The notes under the pieces: generated by a model
What the model saw: the letters and a program-made list of their open reading frames with translations, nothing else
Databases searched by the model: none
Told to the model about the DNA's origin: nothing
Made by a program: the position numbers and the translations under genes
DNA from: CADEDV01 sp964437415
GTDB taxonomy: Bacteria > Bacteroidota > Bacteroidia > Chitinophagales > Chitinophagaceae
Direction of reading: 5' to 3'
Length of the DNA stretch: 64,000 nucleotides
NCBI GenBank assembly: GCA_964437415.1
Contig: CAYTGN010000013.1
Coordinates: 25,686 to 89,685, forward strand
Shown: positions 44,185 to 52,497 of the stretch, piece by piece
How the letters are laid out: each line of letters starts with the position of its first letter
Numbering within the stretch: position 1 is the first letter of the stretch

Positions 44185-44781
44185 TTATTTTAGCATCCGT
44201 TTTATTTGTTTGATCATGGCATTCACTTCGCTTTCTTTCAGTCCGTCGTACACTTTTTTCACTTTTCCCTCCCTGTTCACCAATGCCCAGAACTGTGTGT
44301 GAAGAAAATCATCATCAATATTCTTCAGATTATTAACGGGATCGTCAATAGTGTAGCTTACCCTCGCCATATTGTAAAGGCTGTCTTTTCTGCCGGTGAG
44401 AAAGATCCATTTGGTGGTGTTCACCCCCATGGAATCTGCATATTTTTTCAACAACGCCACAGAATCCACTTCTGGTTGACAGGTGTGTGAAAGAATGAGA
44501 AAATCATCTTTTTCTTTAAATTCCTCATACACCAGCCGCATGTTGCTGTTCAACTTGGGGCAAATGCCGGTGCAGGTGGTAAAAAAGTATTCTGCCACAT
44601 ACACTTTACCCTCCATATCTTTATTTGTTACCTTATTGCCGTCCTGGTTGATAAATGCAAAAGGCTGCACATCGGAGATCGTATCATTCCAGGTTATCCA
44701 TTTTCGCACTATCACATAGAAAATTGATACCAGCACCACGAAAAACAGGGTATAGAAAATTCCTTTTTTAGACATATTCAA
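44185..44781 (-). CDS. SCO-family copper/redox protein
   Basis: A 198-aa membrane-anchored protein: one N-terminal transmembrane segment (about residues 8-25) and a periplasmic thioredoxin-like domain. The copper-binding CxxxC motif is present in TTCTGICPKLNSN, and the conserved His is in DDFLHTQFW. SCO proteins load copper into cytochrome c oxidase CuA or act in thiol redox. It shares a transcript with the Fur gene (8 bases apart). It is divergent from merC, and the region between holds the promoter and palindrome. Confidence 0.92.
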   Translation of the reverse strand: MNMSKKGIFYTLFFVVLVSIFYVIVRKWITWNDTISDVQPFAFINQDGNKVTNKDMEGKVYVAEYFFTTCTGICPKLNSNMRLVYEEFKEKDDFLILSHTCQPEVDSVALLKKYADSMGVNTTKWIFLTGRKDSLYNMARVSYTIDDPVNNLKNIDDDFLHTQFWALVNREGKVKKVYDGLKESEVNAMIKQIKRMLK

Positions 44782-44847
44782 TCAATTGCTGCAAAGTTAA
44801 CCAAGCCGGAAGGATTTTAGGCGAACCGACAGTCATTCAACAATGAT

Positions 44848-44878
44848 TTTGCAACATTGTTGCTTTTTATTAGTTTTG
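44848..44878 (+). promoter_or_regulatory. Promoter for merC
   Basis: TTTG (44848-44851), a 19-base spacer and TAGTTTTG (44871-44878), both complete matches to the Bacteroidota consensus. The ATG begins 5 bases after the -7 box, so the predicted mRNA is leaderless or nearly so. The spacer contains the palindrome annotated separately. Confidence 0.75.
44851..44863. promoter_or_regulatory. Candidate Fur/Zur-family operator (13-bp palindrome)
   Basis: GCAACA-T-TGTTGC, a perfect 6-1-6 inverted repeat inside the spacer and touching the last base of the -33 TTTG of merC. A second, larger repeat (CAACAATG...CATTGTTG, 44838-44862) overlaps it. The 6-1-6 layout is the form of Fur-superfamily operators, and a Fur-family gene is two genes away. 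Repressor binding is predicted, not shown. Confidence 0.55.
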
Positions 44879-44883
44879 CCTCC

Positions 44884-45276
44884 ATGCGACTAAGAATAAA
44901 CTGGGATGCCCTGGGGATCGGTGCTTCATTGGCCTGTGCTATACATTGTGCATTGCTGCCACTCTTCATCAGCAGCCTGCCGTTGTTTGGGATTAATATT
45001 ATCAATAATGAGGGTTTTGAAGCGGGCATGATCGTCCTCGCTTTTGGCATCGGGGCTTATTCGCTGTATCATGGCTACCGCAGGCATCATCACAGTGTAT
45101 TGCCTTTTTTGCTTTTCATTGCCGGTTTTGCTTTCCTTGTTCTGAAACAGTTTTTTATTCACTATGCCTACTGGCTGCTGATTCCCGCTGTATTATTCAT
45201 TGTGGCAGCCCACCTGCTCAATTATCGTTTTTGCCGGGTGCATAACCATGCCCACACGGACGACTGCGATCACTGA
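44884..45276 (+). CDS. MerC-domain metal-transport membrane protein
   Basis: A 130-aa integral membrane protein of about four helices. I start at the ATG at 44884 (MRLRINWDALGIGASLACAI); nine upstream codons overlap the promoter. A MerC-type motif occurs with cysteines in SLACAIHCALLPL, the metal-binding pair in the first helix. The tail is His/Cys-rich (CRVHNHAHTDDCDH), good for binding Zn or similar. In Bacteroidota such proteins are often near metal regulators. Import of a divalent metal is plausible but not proven; mercury transport is unlikely without merA/merP. Confidence 0.85.
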   Translation: MRLRINWDALGIGASLACAIHCALLPLFISSLPLFGINIINNEGFEAGMIVLAFGIGAYSLYHGYRRHHHSVLPFLLFIAGFAFLVLKQFFIHYAYWLLIPAVLFIVAAHLLNYRFCRVHNHAHTDDCDH

Positions 45277-45329
45277 GTCTTTTATTGAAGCGTCCATTTT
45301 ACTTATCTTGAACGTCTCAATCACCTGTT

Positions 45330-45752
45330 ATGAGACTATTATTTCTCTTGCTTTCACTGTTCGCAATGTATTTATCAAATGCCCAGTCAAAAAACGAAAA
45401 GAAAATCCGCCGCATACTTGACGAACAAGCTACAGCATGGAACAACGGCGACCTGGAAAATTTTATGAAGGGCTACTGGAAAAATGATTCGCTGATGTTC
45501 ATTGGCAAAAACGGCATCACTTACGGATGGAAAAATACACTTAACAACTATAAAAAGGGGTATCCCGATGCAGCAGTCATGGGGCGGCTTTCATTTGATG
45601 GTTTGCAGCTCAGGAAGCTATCTTCCCGTTATTATTATGTAACCGGGAAATGGCGCCTTGAAAGAACCATTGGCAACCTGGAGGGGCATTATACCTTGCT
45701 GATGAAAAAGATGAAAGGCGAGTGGTTGATCATTGCTGACCACAGCAGTTAA
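45330..45752 (+). CDS. Secreted NTF2-like (DUF4440) protein
   Basis: A 140-aa protein with a signal peptide ending near SNAQ. The mature part is a DUF4440/SnoaL-type alpha+beta barrel: ILDEQATAWNNGDLENFM with GYWKNDSLMFIGKNG and KMKGEWLIIADHSS. Such folds bind small molecules, and no catalytic residues can be assigned. Its stop codon overlaps by four bases the stop of the next gene on the other strand, a compact tail-to-tail arrangement. Confidence 0.85.
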   Translation: MRLLFLLLSLFAMYLSNAQSKNEKKIRRILDEQATAWNNGDLENFMKGYWKNDSLMFIGKNGITYGWKNTLNNYKKGYPDAAVMGRLSFDGLQLRKLSSRYYYVTGKWRLERTIGNLEGHYTLLMKKMKGEWLIIADHSS

Positions 45753-46156
45753 GAAGTCTGTGGTTCATATTTCAGTTGAAGCCAGCCAAAAGCGAAATAA
45801 GCGACCATCAGCCCGGCAAAAGAAAAAATCATATCAAACACATCGAAAGTGCGGCCAAACACCGGCAACAATTGCAGGTACTCGTTGATGATAAGCATAC
45901 CCAATCCTATCAAACAAAAAATACGTAGATCATAAACCGAGCGGATGCGGAACAAACGGGCCAGCAAATAATCCTTTCCGCTGAATAACCAGTAAGCCCC
46001 AAAGGGTAGTAAAAAAGAACCGATAAGATTAGGAGCGATACCCCAGAAGAAAACAGCATCATGCCAGATTTCTAAAGGGCGAATAACAAGTTTGATCGTC
46101 CAGATCAGCAGGGCGCCGCAAATAACCACCCATTTACATAGTTGCTTTAGTTCCAT
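45749..46156 (-). CDS. VanZ-like membrane protein
   Basis: A 135-aa membrane protein with about four hydrophobic helices. I start at the ATG at 46156; an upstream TTG could add 7 residues. Features of the VanZ family are visible: FLLPFGAYWLFSG near the middle and GMLIINEYLQLLPVFGRTFDVFDMI with the ExxQ...R-x-x-D pattern. VanZ-like proteins give low-level glycopeptide resistance in some bacteria, but most have unknown roles. Overlaps the preceding gene tail-to-tail by 4 bases. Confidence 0.72.
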   Translation of the reverse strand: MELKQLCKWVVICGALLIWTIKLVIRPLEIWHDAVFFWGIAPNLIGSFLLPFGAYWLFSGKDYLLARLFRIRSVYDLRIFCLIGLGMLIINEYLQLLPVFGRTFDVFDMIFSFAGLMVAYFAFGWLQLKYEPQTS

Positions 46157-46248
46157 GAAAATTCTTTGATGCTTCAAAATACTTCTTTTTACCTGTATCG
46201 CTATACCGGTTCAACGGTATTTTTTAAAAAGGATGGCAGGCAGAATAG

Positions 46249-46491
46249 TTACTTTTTCCATGTTTTATAAAAGTATCGTATCAGGAAAACGAGTGTAATA
46301 GCAGAAAAAGTGTAAAAAAGAATGGTATGAAGAATGGGTTTGTCGTCGCGGTAGGCAAAGCCATGATAGATACCCAGCGCTACCATGGTCATAAGCCATA
46401 AAAGACCAAAAGAAACTGTAAACAGCACTTTGCGAAAATATTTTTTCACTTTAGGGTCCCAGCCTTGCTCCATAACAAGAATTAGCGGCAT
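46249..46491 (-). CDS. Small membrane protein, 80 aa
   Basis: A short protein with two transmembrane helices (about residues 22-43 and 56-74) and basic ends (KVKKYFRK, YKTWKK). The start may be 18 bases shorter (MEQGWDPK). No family recognised with confidence. It lies 34 bases downstream of the lysozyme gene, probably on one transcript with it. Confidence 0.6.
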   Translation of the reverse strand: MPLILVMEQGWDPKVKKYFRKVLFTVSFGLLWLMTMVALGIYHGFAYRDDKPILHTILFYTFSAITLVFLIRYFYKTWKK

Positions 46492-46525
46492 ACAAGTTAG
46501 TTTTTTACTTGTGGCAGATAAAAAT

Positions 46526-47296
46526 TTATTTCAGCAGTAAATTTCTGAACTCCAGCGAATCGCCGTTAAACACATTGAAATCTACTTTGGATACAATTCC
46601 ATTAACATTCCCTGCATCATTATGTTGCCAGAAAATCCAGCCACGGTCAATGCGGGGCTGTTGTGGCTGGTAATAATGAGCTACCCATAAAGGATACTTG
46701 TCAAATTCGCTGCCGAGATGGCGTTTATAAAAATCAATATTCGTGTAGATGATAGGCCTGACATTGTAATGATTCCCGACAATATCCAGCCATTTTTTTG
46801 CTTCTTTTCTCAATTGTGCAGAACTGGTGCTGTTCAGTTGTTCAATATCCAGCACCGGGGGCAGATCACCGGCTTTCAGATCAACATGACGGATAAAATT
46901 TTCTGCCTGCATCCTGCCGTCTTTTGAAGCAATAAAAAAATGATAAGCCCCTCTTACAATGCCATTATCTTTTGCTCTTTTCCAGTTGCGCCGGAATTGC
47001 GGATCCGTGTTACCAATGCCTTCAGTCGCTTTGATAAAAGCGAATTCCATCTTTATATCTCTCACATTCATGGCCTTCACTTCTTCCCAGGCAACTATAT
47101 GCTGATAACGGGAAACATCAATGCCGTGAATAGAATATCCCGAAGGAATGGCAATGCCAAATTCGGGATAGCGGGTAAACCTGGCCTTTCGCAGGGACAA
47201 TCGCTGCCAGATCATCCATGCTGCTGTGACGAGCATGAAGAAGAGAATGACTCCCAAAACAAGGGTTCTTATTTTCTTTTTATTCCGGCGGGGCAT
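46526..47296 (-). CDS. GH25 lysozyme-like muramidase, membrane-anchored
   Basis: A 256-aa protein. I use the ATG at 47296 (MPRRNKKKIRTLVLG) followed by one hydrophobic anchor; an upstream start at 47407 would add 37 residues with a second hydrophobic stretch. The glycosidase domain has HGIDVSRYQHIV (catalytic Asp), FAFIKATEGIG, the acid pair LDIEQL, and YTNIDFYKRHLG, all typical of GH25 muramidases. It cleaves peptidoglycan beta-1,4 bonds, here probably in the periplasm. Start choice is the main uncertainty. Confidence 0.88.
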   Translation of the reverse strand: MPRRNKKKIRTLVLGVILFFMLVTAAWMIWQRLSLRKARFTRYPEFGIAIPSGYSIHGIDVSRYQHIVAWEEVKAMNVRDIKMEFAFIKATEGIGNTDPQFRRNWKRAKDNGIVRGAYHFFIASKDGRMQAENFIRHVDLKAGDLPPVLDIEQLNSTSSAQLRKEAKKWLDIVGNHYNVRPIIYTNIDFYKRHLGSEFDKYPLWVAHYYQPQQPRIDRGWIFWQHNDAGNVNGIVSKVDFNVFNGDSLEFRNLLLK

Positions 47297-47650
47297 GGTG
47301 ACAAATGAGAACAATAATAGCAGAAAAAACAGCAACGGGCTACAAAGCAGATATTTTTTAGCAAAATATAAATACCTGAATAAGACAATCCTTTTTCCAT
47401 TGACCACTACCCTGACAAAAATTGCTGTTAAGTATCATTAACAACGATGTCAGTCATCACATTGCTACTATGAACAGCGGAAATCAGCAGACAAAGCGAC
47501 AAACCACTCCGATCCGGCTACAGGATGTTTTTAACAGCACAGCATCGCTTCCTGTTTTTACTTCCTCCGGGTTTGTCTAATATCAAAATTTTCCCTTTAG
47601 GCCGTGTGTAGTTTTATGCAAACAAAATTGATAACTCAAAAACTTATTTT
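47297..47650. other. Gap of about 350 bases, no recognised gene
   Basis: Includes possible upstream codons of the lysozyme gene (to 47407). From 47408 there is no family-like coding sequence. An open frame of 36 codons at 47470-47580 is unsupported. A TAGTTTTA box (47609-47616) may serve the next gene. No strong terminator was found. Confidence 0.4.
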
Positions 47651-47995
47651 ATGAAACAACAATTTAAAGTTTGTATGATAGCTACCATGTTTACATTGAC
47701 GGGCTTTGCATCTTTTTCCCAGGAAAGCAAAAAGCCTGTTCCCGAATGGGTCTCAGAAAAAGGATACTGGGTGATTGAAAATAATATCAACGATCCGCTG
47801 AACCATATTTTCCGTTTCTATACAAATGATGATGAGCTGATGTATAAAGAAACCCTCTCCGGGGTAAGGCTTAATCCCGAAAAAAGAAAAGTGAGAATGA
47901 AACTGAAGAAAGTGCTGGAAACTTCTGCAATAGCCTGGGAAAAGAAAAAGATGGCAGAAGAAGAAAAGCAATACGTTCTGGCAATCCTGAAATAA
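47651..47995 (+). CDS. Small secreted hypothetical protein
   Basis: A 114-aa protein with a signal peptide (MKQQFKVCMIATMFTLTGF, cleavage near SFSQ). The mature part contains the short motif WVSEKGYWVIENN followed by a basic helix (KRKVRMKLKKVLETSA). I recognise no family by name. It precedes the second LytS/LytTR pair by 89 bases and could be cotranscribed, but a link is not shown. Confidence 0.65.
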   Translation: MKQQFKVCMIATMFTLTGFASFSQESKKPVPEWVSEKGYWVIENNINDPLNHIFRFYTNDDELMYKETLSGVRLNPEKRKVRMKLKKVLETSAIAWEKKKMAEEEKQYVLAILK

Positions 47996-48083
47996 GCATA
48001 AGGATTAGTTTTCAGAAAGATCCTGCAGTCTCCGGCTGCGGGATTCTTTCGCTTAAAACCGTTTGTCGCCCAAAAACCACCGT

Positions 48084-49334
48084 ATGACGATAAATAACAT
48101 TAAAGAAAGACAATTGCCTGGGGCGGTTCGTAATTTTATAAACGTTCACATGCAACAATGGCCCTTCATATTCTCGGATGAAAGAAAGTACCGCATTCGG
48201 CGGCATCTTGCTTTTTGGACATTCTGGTGGTTGTTCCAGGGCTTTCTCTATTCCTTTGTAGCGATAGCAAGAAATACCCCATTCCATATACAAATTGTGG
48301 TGTCGCTGACCGAATCTTTTGTTTACCTGTTTGATCACATATTCCTCGCATATACGCTGATGTATTTTGTCATTCCGCAATTCCTGCTGAAACAGAAGTA
48401 CTGGCTTACAGCCGGCTGGACCCTGATCCTTTTCTTAATCACTGGCGCCATTTCCGCCATTCTCAGCATGATGGTTTTACCACAATTGCGTGTAATTCTT
48501 TTTGGTGAAAGCTTCCTTCAGTTTCGACCAGCCGAAGCCAGTTTTTTCCTGGGTCTTTTGGCAGGGCTTCGCGGCGGCATCACCATCGGCGGACTGGCTG
48601 CAGCCATCAAGCTGATGAAACATTGGTATCTGAAAGAACAGCGCAACCTGCAATTGCAAAAGGAGAATGTGGAGTCGCAACTCCAGTTGTTAAAAGCACA
48701 GGTGCACCCTCATTTTCTTTTTAATACCCTTAATAATATTTATTCCTACACACAAAACACCTCCCCGGTTGCGGCAAAACTTTTGTCTGGCTTGTCAGAT
48801 ATGCTGCGCTTTATGTTGTATGAAAGCAACCAGTCACTGGTGCCTTTGTCAAAAGAGTTAAGAATGCTGCAGGATTATATCAATCTGGAGCAAATACGAT
48901 ACGGGAATAAACTGGAACTGCACCTTGACCTGCCATCAGAAACCAATAACCTGCAGATAGCGCCTCTTTTGCTGCTGCCGCTGGTGGAAAATTGTTTTAA
49001 ACACGGCACCAGCAATGTGCTGGAACAGCCGTGGATAAACCTGCAGGTTGGCATCAGAGGAAAGCAAATGCATATGAAGCTGTTGAACGGTAAAGTGTAC
49101 AAACCAAAATCGGCGCCGGGAAAATCAGGAATCGGCATTCAAAATGTGAGGAAGAGACTGGAATTGTTATATCCCGGAAGGCATGAACTAAACATTTCAG
49201 AGGAAGAAGATGTCTTTATTGTGAACCTGAAAATTGAACTGGAAACTAAAAAGGAAATTGTTTTCAGCAGTGATAACGAAAAGGAATTAAGTTATGCAGG
49301 AAAATACAGTCATACGTTGCCTGGTGGTGGATGA
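48084..49334 (+). CDS. LytS/YpdA-type membrane histidine kinase
   Basis: A 416-aa sensor kinase. Start options are a TTG at 48063, the ATG at 48084 used here, and an ATG at 48150 (MQQWPFIFSD); the last is also plausible. Four transmembrane helices (about residues 50-190) precede the His_kinase domain with HPHFLFNTLNNIYSY, then LVENCFKHG and GIGIQNVRKRL. The 3' end overlaps the response regulator by 41 bases, so translation is tightly coupled. Confidence 0.88.
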   Translation: MTINNIKERQLPGAVRNFINVHMQQWPFIFSDERKYRIRRHLAFWTFWWLFQGFLYSFVAIARNTPFHIQIVVSLTESFVYLFDHIFLAYTLMYFVIPQFLLKQKYWLTAGWTLILFLITGAISAILSMMVLPQLRVILFGESFLQFRPAEASFFLGLLAGLRGGITIGGLAAAIKLMKHWYLKEQRNLQLQKENVESQLQLLKAQVHPHFLFNTLNNIYSYTQNTSPVAAKLLSGLSDMLRFMLYESNQSLVPLSKELRMLQDYINLEQIRYGNKLELHLDLPSETNNLQIAPLLLLPLVENCFKHGTSNVLEQPWINLQVGIRGKQMHMKLLNGKVYKPKSAPGKSGIGIQNVRKRLELLYPGRHELNISEEEDVFIVNLKIELETKKEIVFSSDNEKELSYAGKYSHTLPGGG

Positions 49335-50004
49335 TGAACCTCCTGCCAGGGAGATCATCCGGCGTTATGTGGAGGCGATGCCGCTGCTGCAGCTGGCAGG
49401 CGAATGCGGCAATGCTATTGAGGCATTCGGCTTTTTGCAACAGCACACTGTTGATCTTCTGTTTCTCGACATACGGATGCCGCAATTGAACGGCAATGAT
49501 TTTTTAAAAACACTGAAGAACCCTCCGAAGGTGATCCTCACGACAGCTTATACTGAATATGCACTGGAAGGATATGAACTGGATGCGGTGGATTACCTGA
49601 TGAAACCCATTCTCTTTGACCGCTTCCTGAAAGCGGTCAACAAAGCCTACCAGCTCAATACCGCCAGGGCCGAAACGATGACGGAAGAAAAAAGATCGGA
49701 TTCGTTTGTGTATTTCCGGGCCGACAGGAAAATGGTGAAAGTGACGCTGAAGGATATTTTATACATCGAGAGCATGAAGGACTATGTGAAAATTTTTACC
49801 GACAGCGGCACGATCATCACCAAGCAATCCATAAGTTCTGTAGAAGAAATGTTGCCGGAAAAGGAGTTTACAAGGGTGCATCGTTCTTATATCGTTTCTC
49901 TCAGTAGGATACGAACCTTTACCAATGAACTGATTGAAATTGATAAAGCGGAGATACCTATCGGGAAGTTATATCGCAACGGGGTGATGAAAGTGCTGGG
50001 CTGA
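49294..50004 (+). CDS. LytTR response regulator
   Basis: A 236-aa regulator. The receiver has Asp13-Asp14 acidic pair (VVDDEPPARE), phospho-acceptor Asp59 (LLFLDIRMPQ) and Lys in YLMKPI. The LytTR domain (about residues 135-232) has FVYFRADRKMVKVTLKDI and TRVHRSYIVSLSRIRTF. It is the partner of the overlapping kinase and the second such pair in the window. Its stop lies 2 bases from the helicase stop on the other strand. Confidence 0.93.
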   Translation: MQENTVIRCLVVDDEPPAREIIRRYVEAMPLLQLAGECGNAIEAFGFLQQHTVDLLFLDIRMPQLNGNDFLKTLKNPPKVILTTAYTEYALEGYELDAVDYLMKPILFDRFLKAVNKAYQLNTARAETMTEEKRSDSFVYFRADRKMVKVTLKDILYIESMKDYVKIFTDSGTIITKQSISSVEEMLPEKEFTRVHRSYIVSLSRIRTFTNELIEIDKAEIPIGKLYRNGVMKVLG

Positions 50005-50006
50005 TC

Positions 50007-52370
50007 TTATTCTATGATCCGCAGCTTTGCATAGTTCAGCATGATCTTTTTCTCACCATTCAGTTCAAACTTCACTGTGGCAATAGGATTATGCGCCGCA
50101 CCTTCCATTTTCATCACTTCGCCAAAACCAAATTTCTGGTGTTCTACTTTTTGCCCGGCCTGTAGGTTAGAAGTGTCGCTGGGTACAAAATCAGCAGAAG
50201 GGTTGTGTTCTACCGGTTTGTTATAAGTTGATTTAGGGGGCAGATAAGAAGATGTTTCCTTTTTTGCCGCCGGCTTTTCATTAAAATAAGTGCCAGCCTG
50301 GCGATTGACCAAGCCTGATTCTTCGCCCCATGAATTGCCCTTAAGCCTGTCGAATGCTGAACTTCGGCTCCAGTTGCTGCTTTGGTTTTTGGTTCCACCA
50401 CCTGCAAAACTTCTGTCTAACAGGTCCTGTGGCAATTCATCCAGAAAGCGGCTGGGTTCGTTTTGCACCAGGGAGCCAAAGCGATACCTTGTATTTGCAT
50501 AAGTGAGCCATAGTCTGCTTTTTGCCCTTGTGATGGCAACATAAAATAACCTTCTTTCTTCTTCCAGCTCTTCCCTTGTGTTCACACTCAGGCCGCTGGG
50601 AAAAAGCATTTCTTCCATGCCGGCCACAAACACACATTGAAACTCCAATCCCTTTGCAGCATGCACTGTCATTAATTTCACTACATCGGCGTCCGGGTCT
50701 TTTTCATCTGCATCTGTGAGCAAGGTGATCTGTTGCAGGTAAGCCGCAAGGCTTTTGTCACCCACTTCTCCGTCCTCTTCATTCATCGGTGTTTCTATCC
50801 ATTCTTTAATGGAATTGAGTAACTCCTGTATGTTCTCATATCGGGAAACACCCTCAGTGCTTTTATCATTAAATAGTTCCCGGACAATATTGGTTTGCTT
50901 GCCTACATGAGAAGCCAGTTCATACGCATTGACTTTTCCCAGCATACTTTGGAAACTGCGGATCATCAGCACAAAATTCTCAATGCTTTCCAGTGTGCCT
51001 GCTTTGAAGCCAAATTCTTTGGCCCGTAGCAGTGCTTCCCACATGCTGATATTATTTTCATTAGCAAACAATATTGTTTTGTCCACTGTTGTTTTGCCAA
51101 TTCCCCTTGCCGGGAAGTTAATGATCCGTTTCAATGCTTCTTCATCCCGGGGGTTAATCGTCACCCGCAGGTAGGCAATAAAATCTTTGATCTCTTTGCG
51201 CTGATAAAAACTGATACCGCCATAAATGACATACGCAATGCCCATACGCCGCAGGCTTTCTTCAAAAGCACGGCTCTGTGCATTGGTACGGTACAGGATC
51301 GCAAAATCTTTATTGCTGTAATGATTGCGTAGTTTTTGTTCCTGGATGGAGTCGGCGACAAACTTTCCTTCTTCATTATCGGTCATCGTCCGCACCAGCT
51401 TAATTTTTTCTCCTTCACTGTTTTCCGTCCAGAGTACTTTGGGTATTTGTCCCTTATTATTTTTGATGATATCGTTGGCGCTGTTCAATATACTTTGCGT
51501 GCTGCGATAATTCTGTTCTAATTTGACGACTGCCACATCATCATAGTCTTTCTGAAACTGAAGAATATTCTCTATGGTGGCGCCGCGGAAGCTATAAATG
51601 CTTTGCGCATCATCTCCTACCACGCAAATATTTTCATGCTGCGCCGCCAGCAATTTCATGATCTCATACTGGGCGGGGTTGGTATCCTGGTACTCATCTA
51701 TGAGTATGTAGCGAAACTTGGTCTGATACCTCGCCAATGCTTCCGGATGTTCACGGAGCAGGCGATACATCTGGTAAAGCAGGTCGTCAAAATCCATTGC
51801 GCCATTTTTGAAACAGCGTTTGTAATAGGCATCATAGATCTGTCCGATTGCAGGGCGGTTGGCCCGCATGTCTTCCTGCTGAATATGATAGTCGTTGATA
51901 TACTCTGCCGGACCCACCAACGCATTTTTCGCAGATGATATTCTATTATAAACAATATTGGGTTTATAATGCTTGTCATCAAGATGCATCTCATTGATGA
52001 CGGTTTTCACCACACTTTTTGCATCATCTGTATCATAAATAGTAAAACTATTAGGATAGCCAAGCCGGTGAGCTTCTTTGCGGAGTATCCTGGCAAATAC
52101 ACTGTGAAAGGTGCCGATGTATAAATTCCTCGCCTCCTGGTTGCCAAGGATGTGTCCGATCCTTTCTTTCATTTCCTTCGCTGCCTTGTTGGTAAAGGTC
52201 AGTGCGAGAATCTGGAACGAATCCACACCTTTTGCCATCAGGTGGGCAACACGGGTAGTCAGTACCTTGGTTTTTCCGCTGCCAGCCCCTGCCACGATCA
52301 TCAGCGGCCCTTCGGTGTGCAACACGGCTTCTTTTTGCCTCTCATTCAGCCCTTGCAGGTAATCAATCAT
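50007..52370 (-). CDS. ATP-dependent DNA helicase, PcrA/UvrD type
   Basis: A 787-aa superfamily 1A helicase. Walker A GAGSGKT (Lys33), the Q motif LNERQKEAV, Walker B DEYQDTN, GDDAQSIYSFRGA, and C-terminal motifs VKLMTVHAAKGLEFQ and FYVAITRAK are all present. The C-terminus carries a Tudor-like tail (QKVEHQKFGFGEV), the PcrA-type RNA-polymerase-binding element. It unwinds DNA in excision repair and at transcription-replication conflicts. A TAAATTCG box lies 4 bases before the ATG. Confidence 0.95.
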   Translation of the reverse strand: MIDYLQGLNERQKEAVLHTEGPLMIVAGAGSGKTKVLTTRVAHLMAKGVDSFQILALTFTNKAAKEMKERIGHILGNQEARNLYIGTFHSVFARILRKEAHRLGYPNSFTIYDTDDAKSVVKTVINEMHLDDKHYKPNIVYNRISSAKNALVGPAEYINDYHIQQEDMRANRPAIGQIYDAYYKRCFKNGAMDFDDLLYQMYRLLREHPEALARYQTKFRYILIDEYQDTNPAQYEIMKLLAAQHENICVVGDDAQSIYSFRGATIENILQFQKDYDDVAVVKLEQNYRSTQSILNSANDIIKNNKGQIPKVLWTENSEGEKIKLVRTMTDNEEGKFVADSIQEQKLRNHYSNKDFAILYRTNAQSRAFEESLRRMGIAYVIYGGISFYQRKEIKDFIAYLRVTINPRDEEALKRIINFPARGIGKTTVDKTILFANENNISMWEALLRAKEFGFKAGTLESIENFVLMIRSFQSMLGKVNAYELASHVGKQTNIVRELFNDKSTEGVSRYENIQELLNSIKEWIETPMNEEDGEVGDKSLAAYLQQITLLTDADEKDPDADVVKLMTVHAAKGLEFQCVFVAGMEEMLFPSGLSVNTREELEEERRLFYVAITRAKSRLWLTYANTRYRFGSLVQNEPSRFLDELPQDLLDRSFAGGGTKNQSSNWSRSSAFDRLKGNSWGEESGLVNRQAGTYFNEKPAAKKETSSYLPPKSTYNKPVEHNPSADFVPSDTSNLQAGQKVEHQKFGFGEVMKMEGAAHNPIATVKFELNGEKKIMLNYAKLRIIE

Positions 52371-52497
52371 GTGGCGAATTTACGGCTTGCATGCGGAAAT
52401 GATTTGATACAGAGCTAAATAAACATTAGAACCAAAGGAAAAAAATTTCTGCTGTGGAGGCTCTATTTTGTAACTTGACGGACTAAATTTAAAGCCG

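Noticed and set aside
44884..45276. Mercury-resistance operon
   Set aside because: MerC is present but there is no merA, merP, merT or MerR gene nearby; a Fur-linked metal role fits better.
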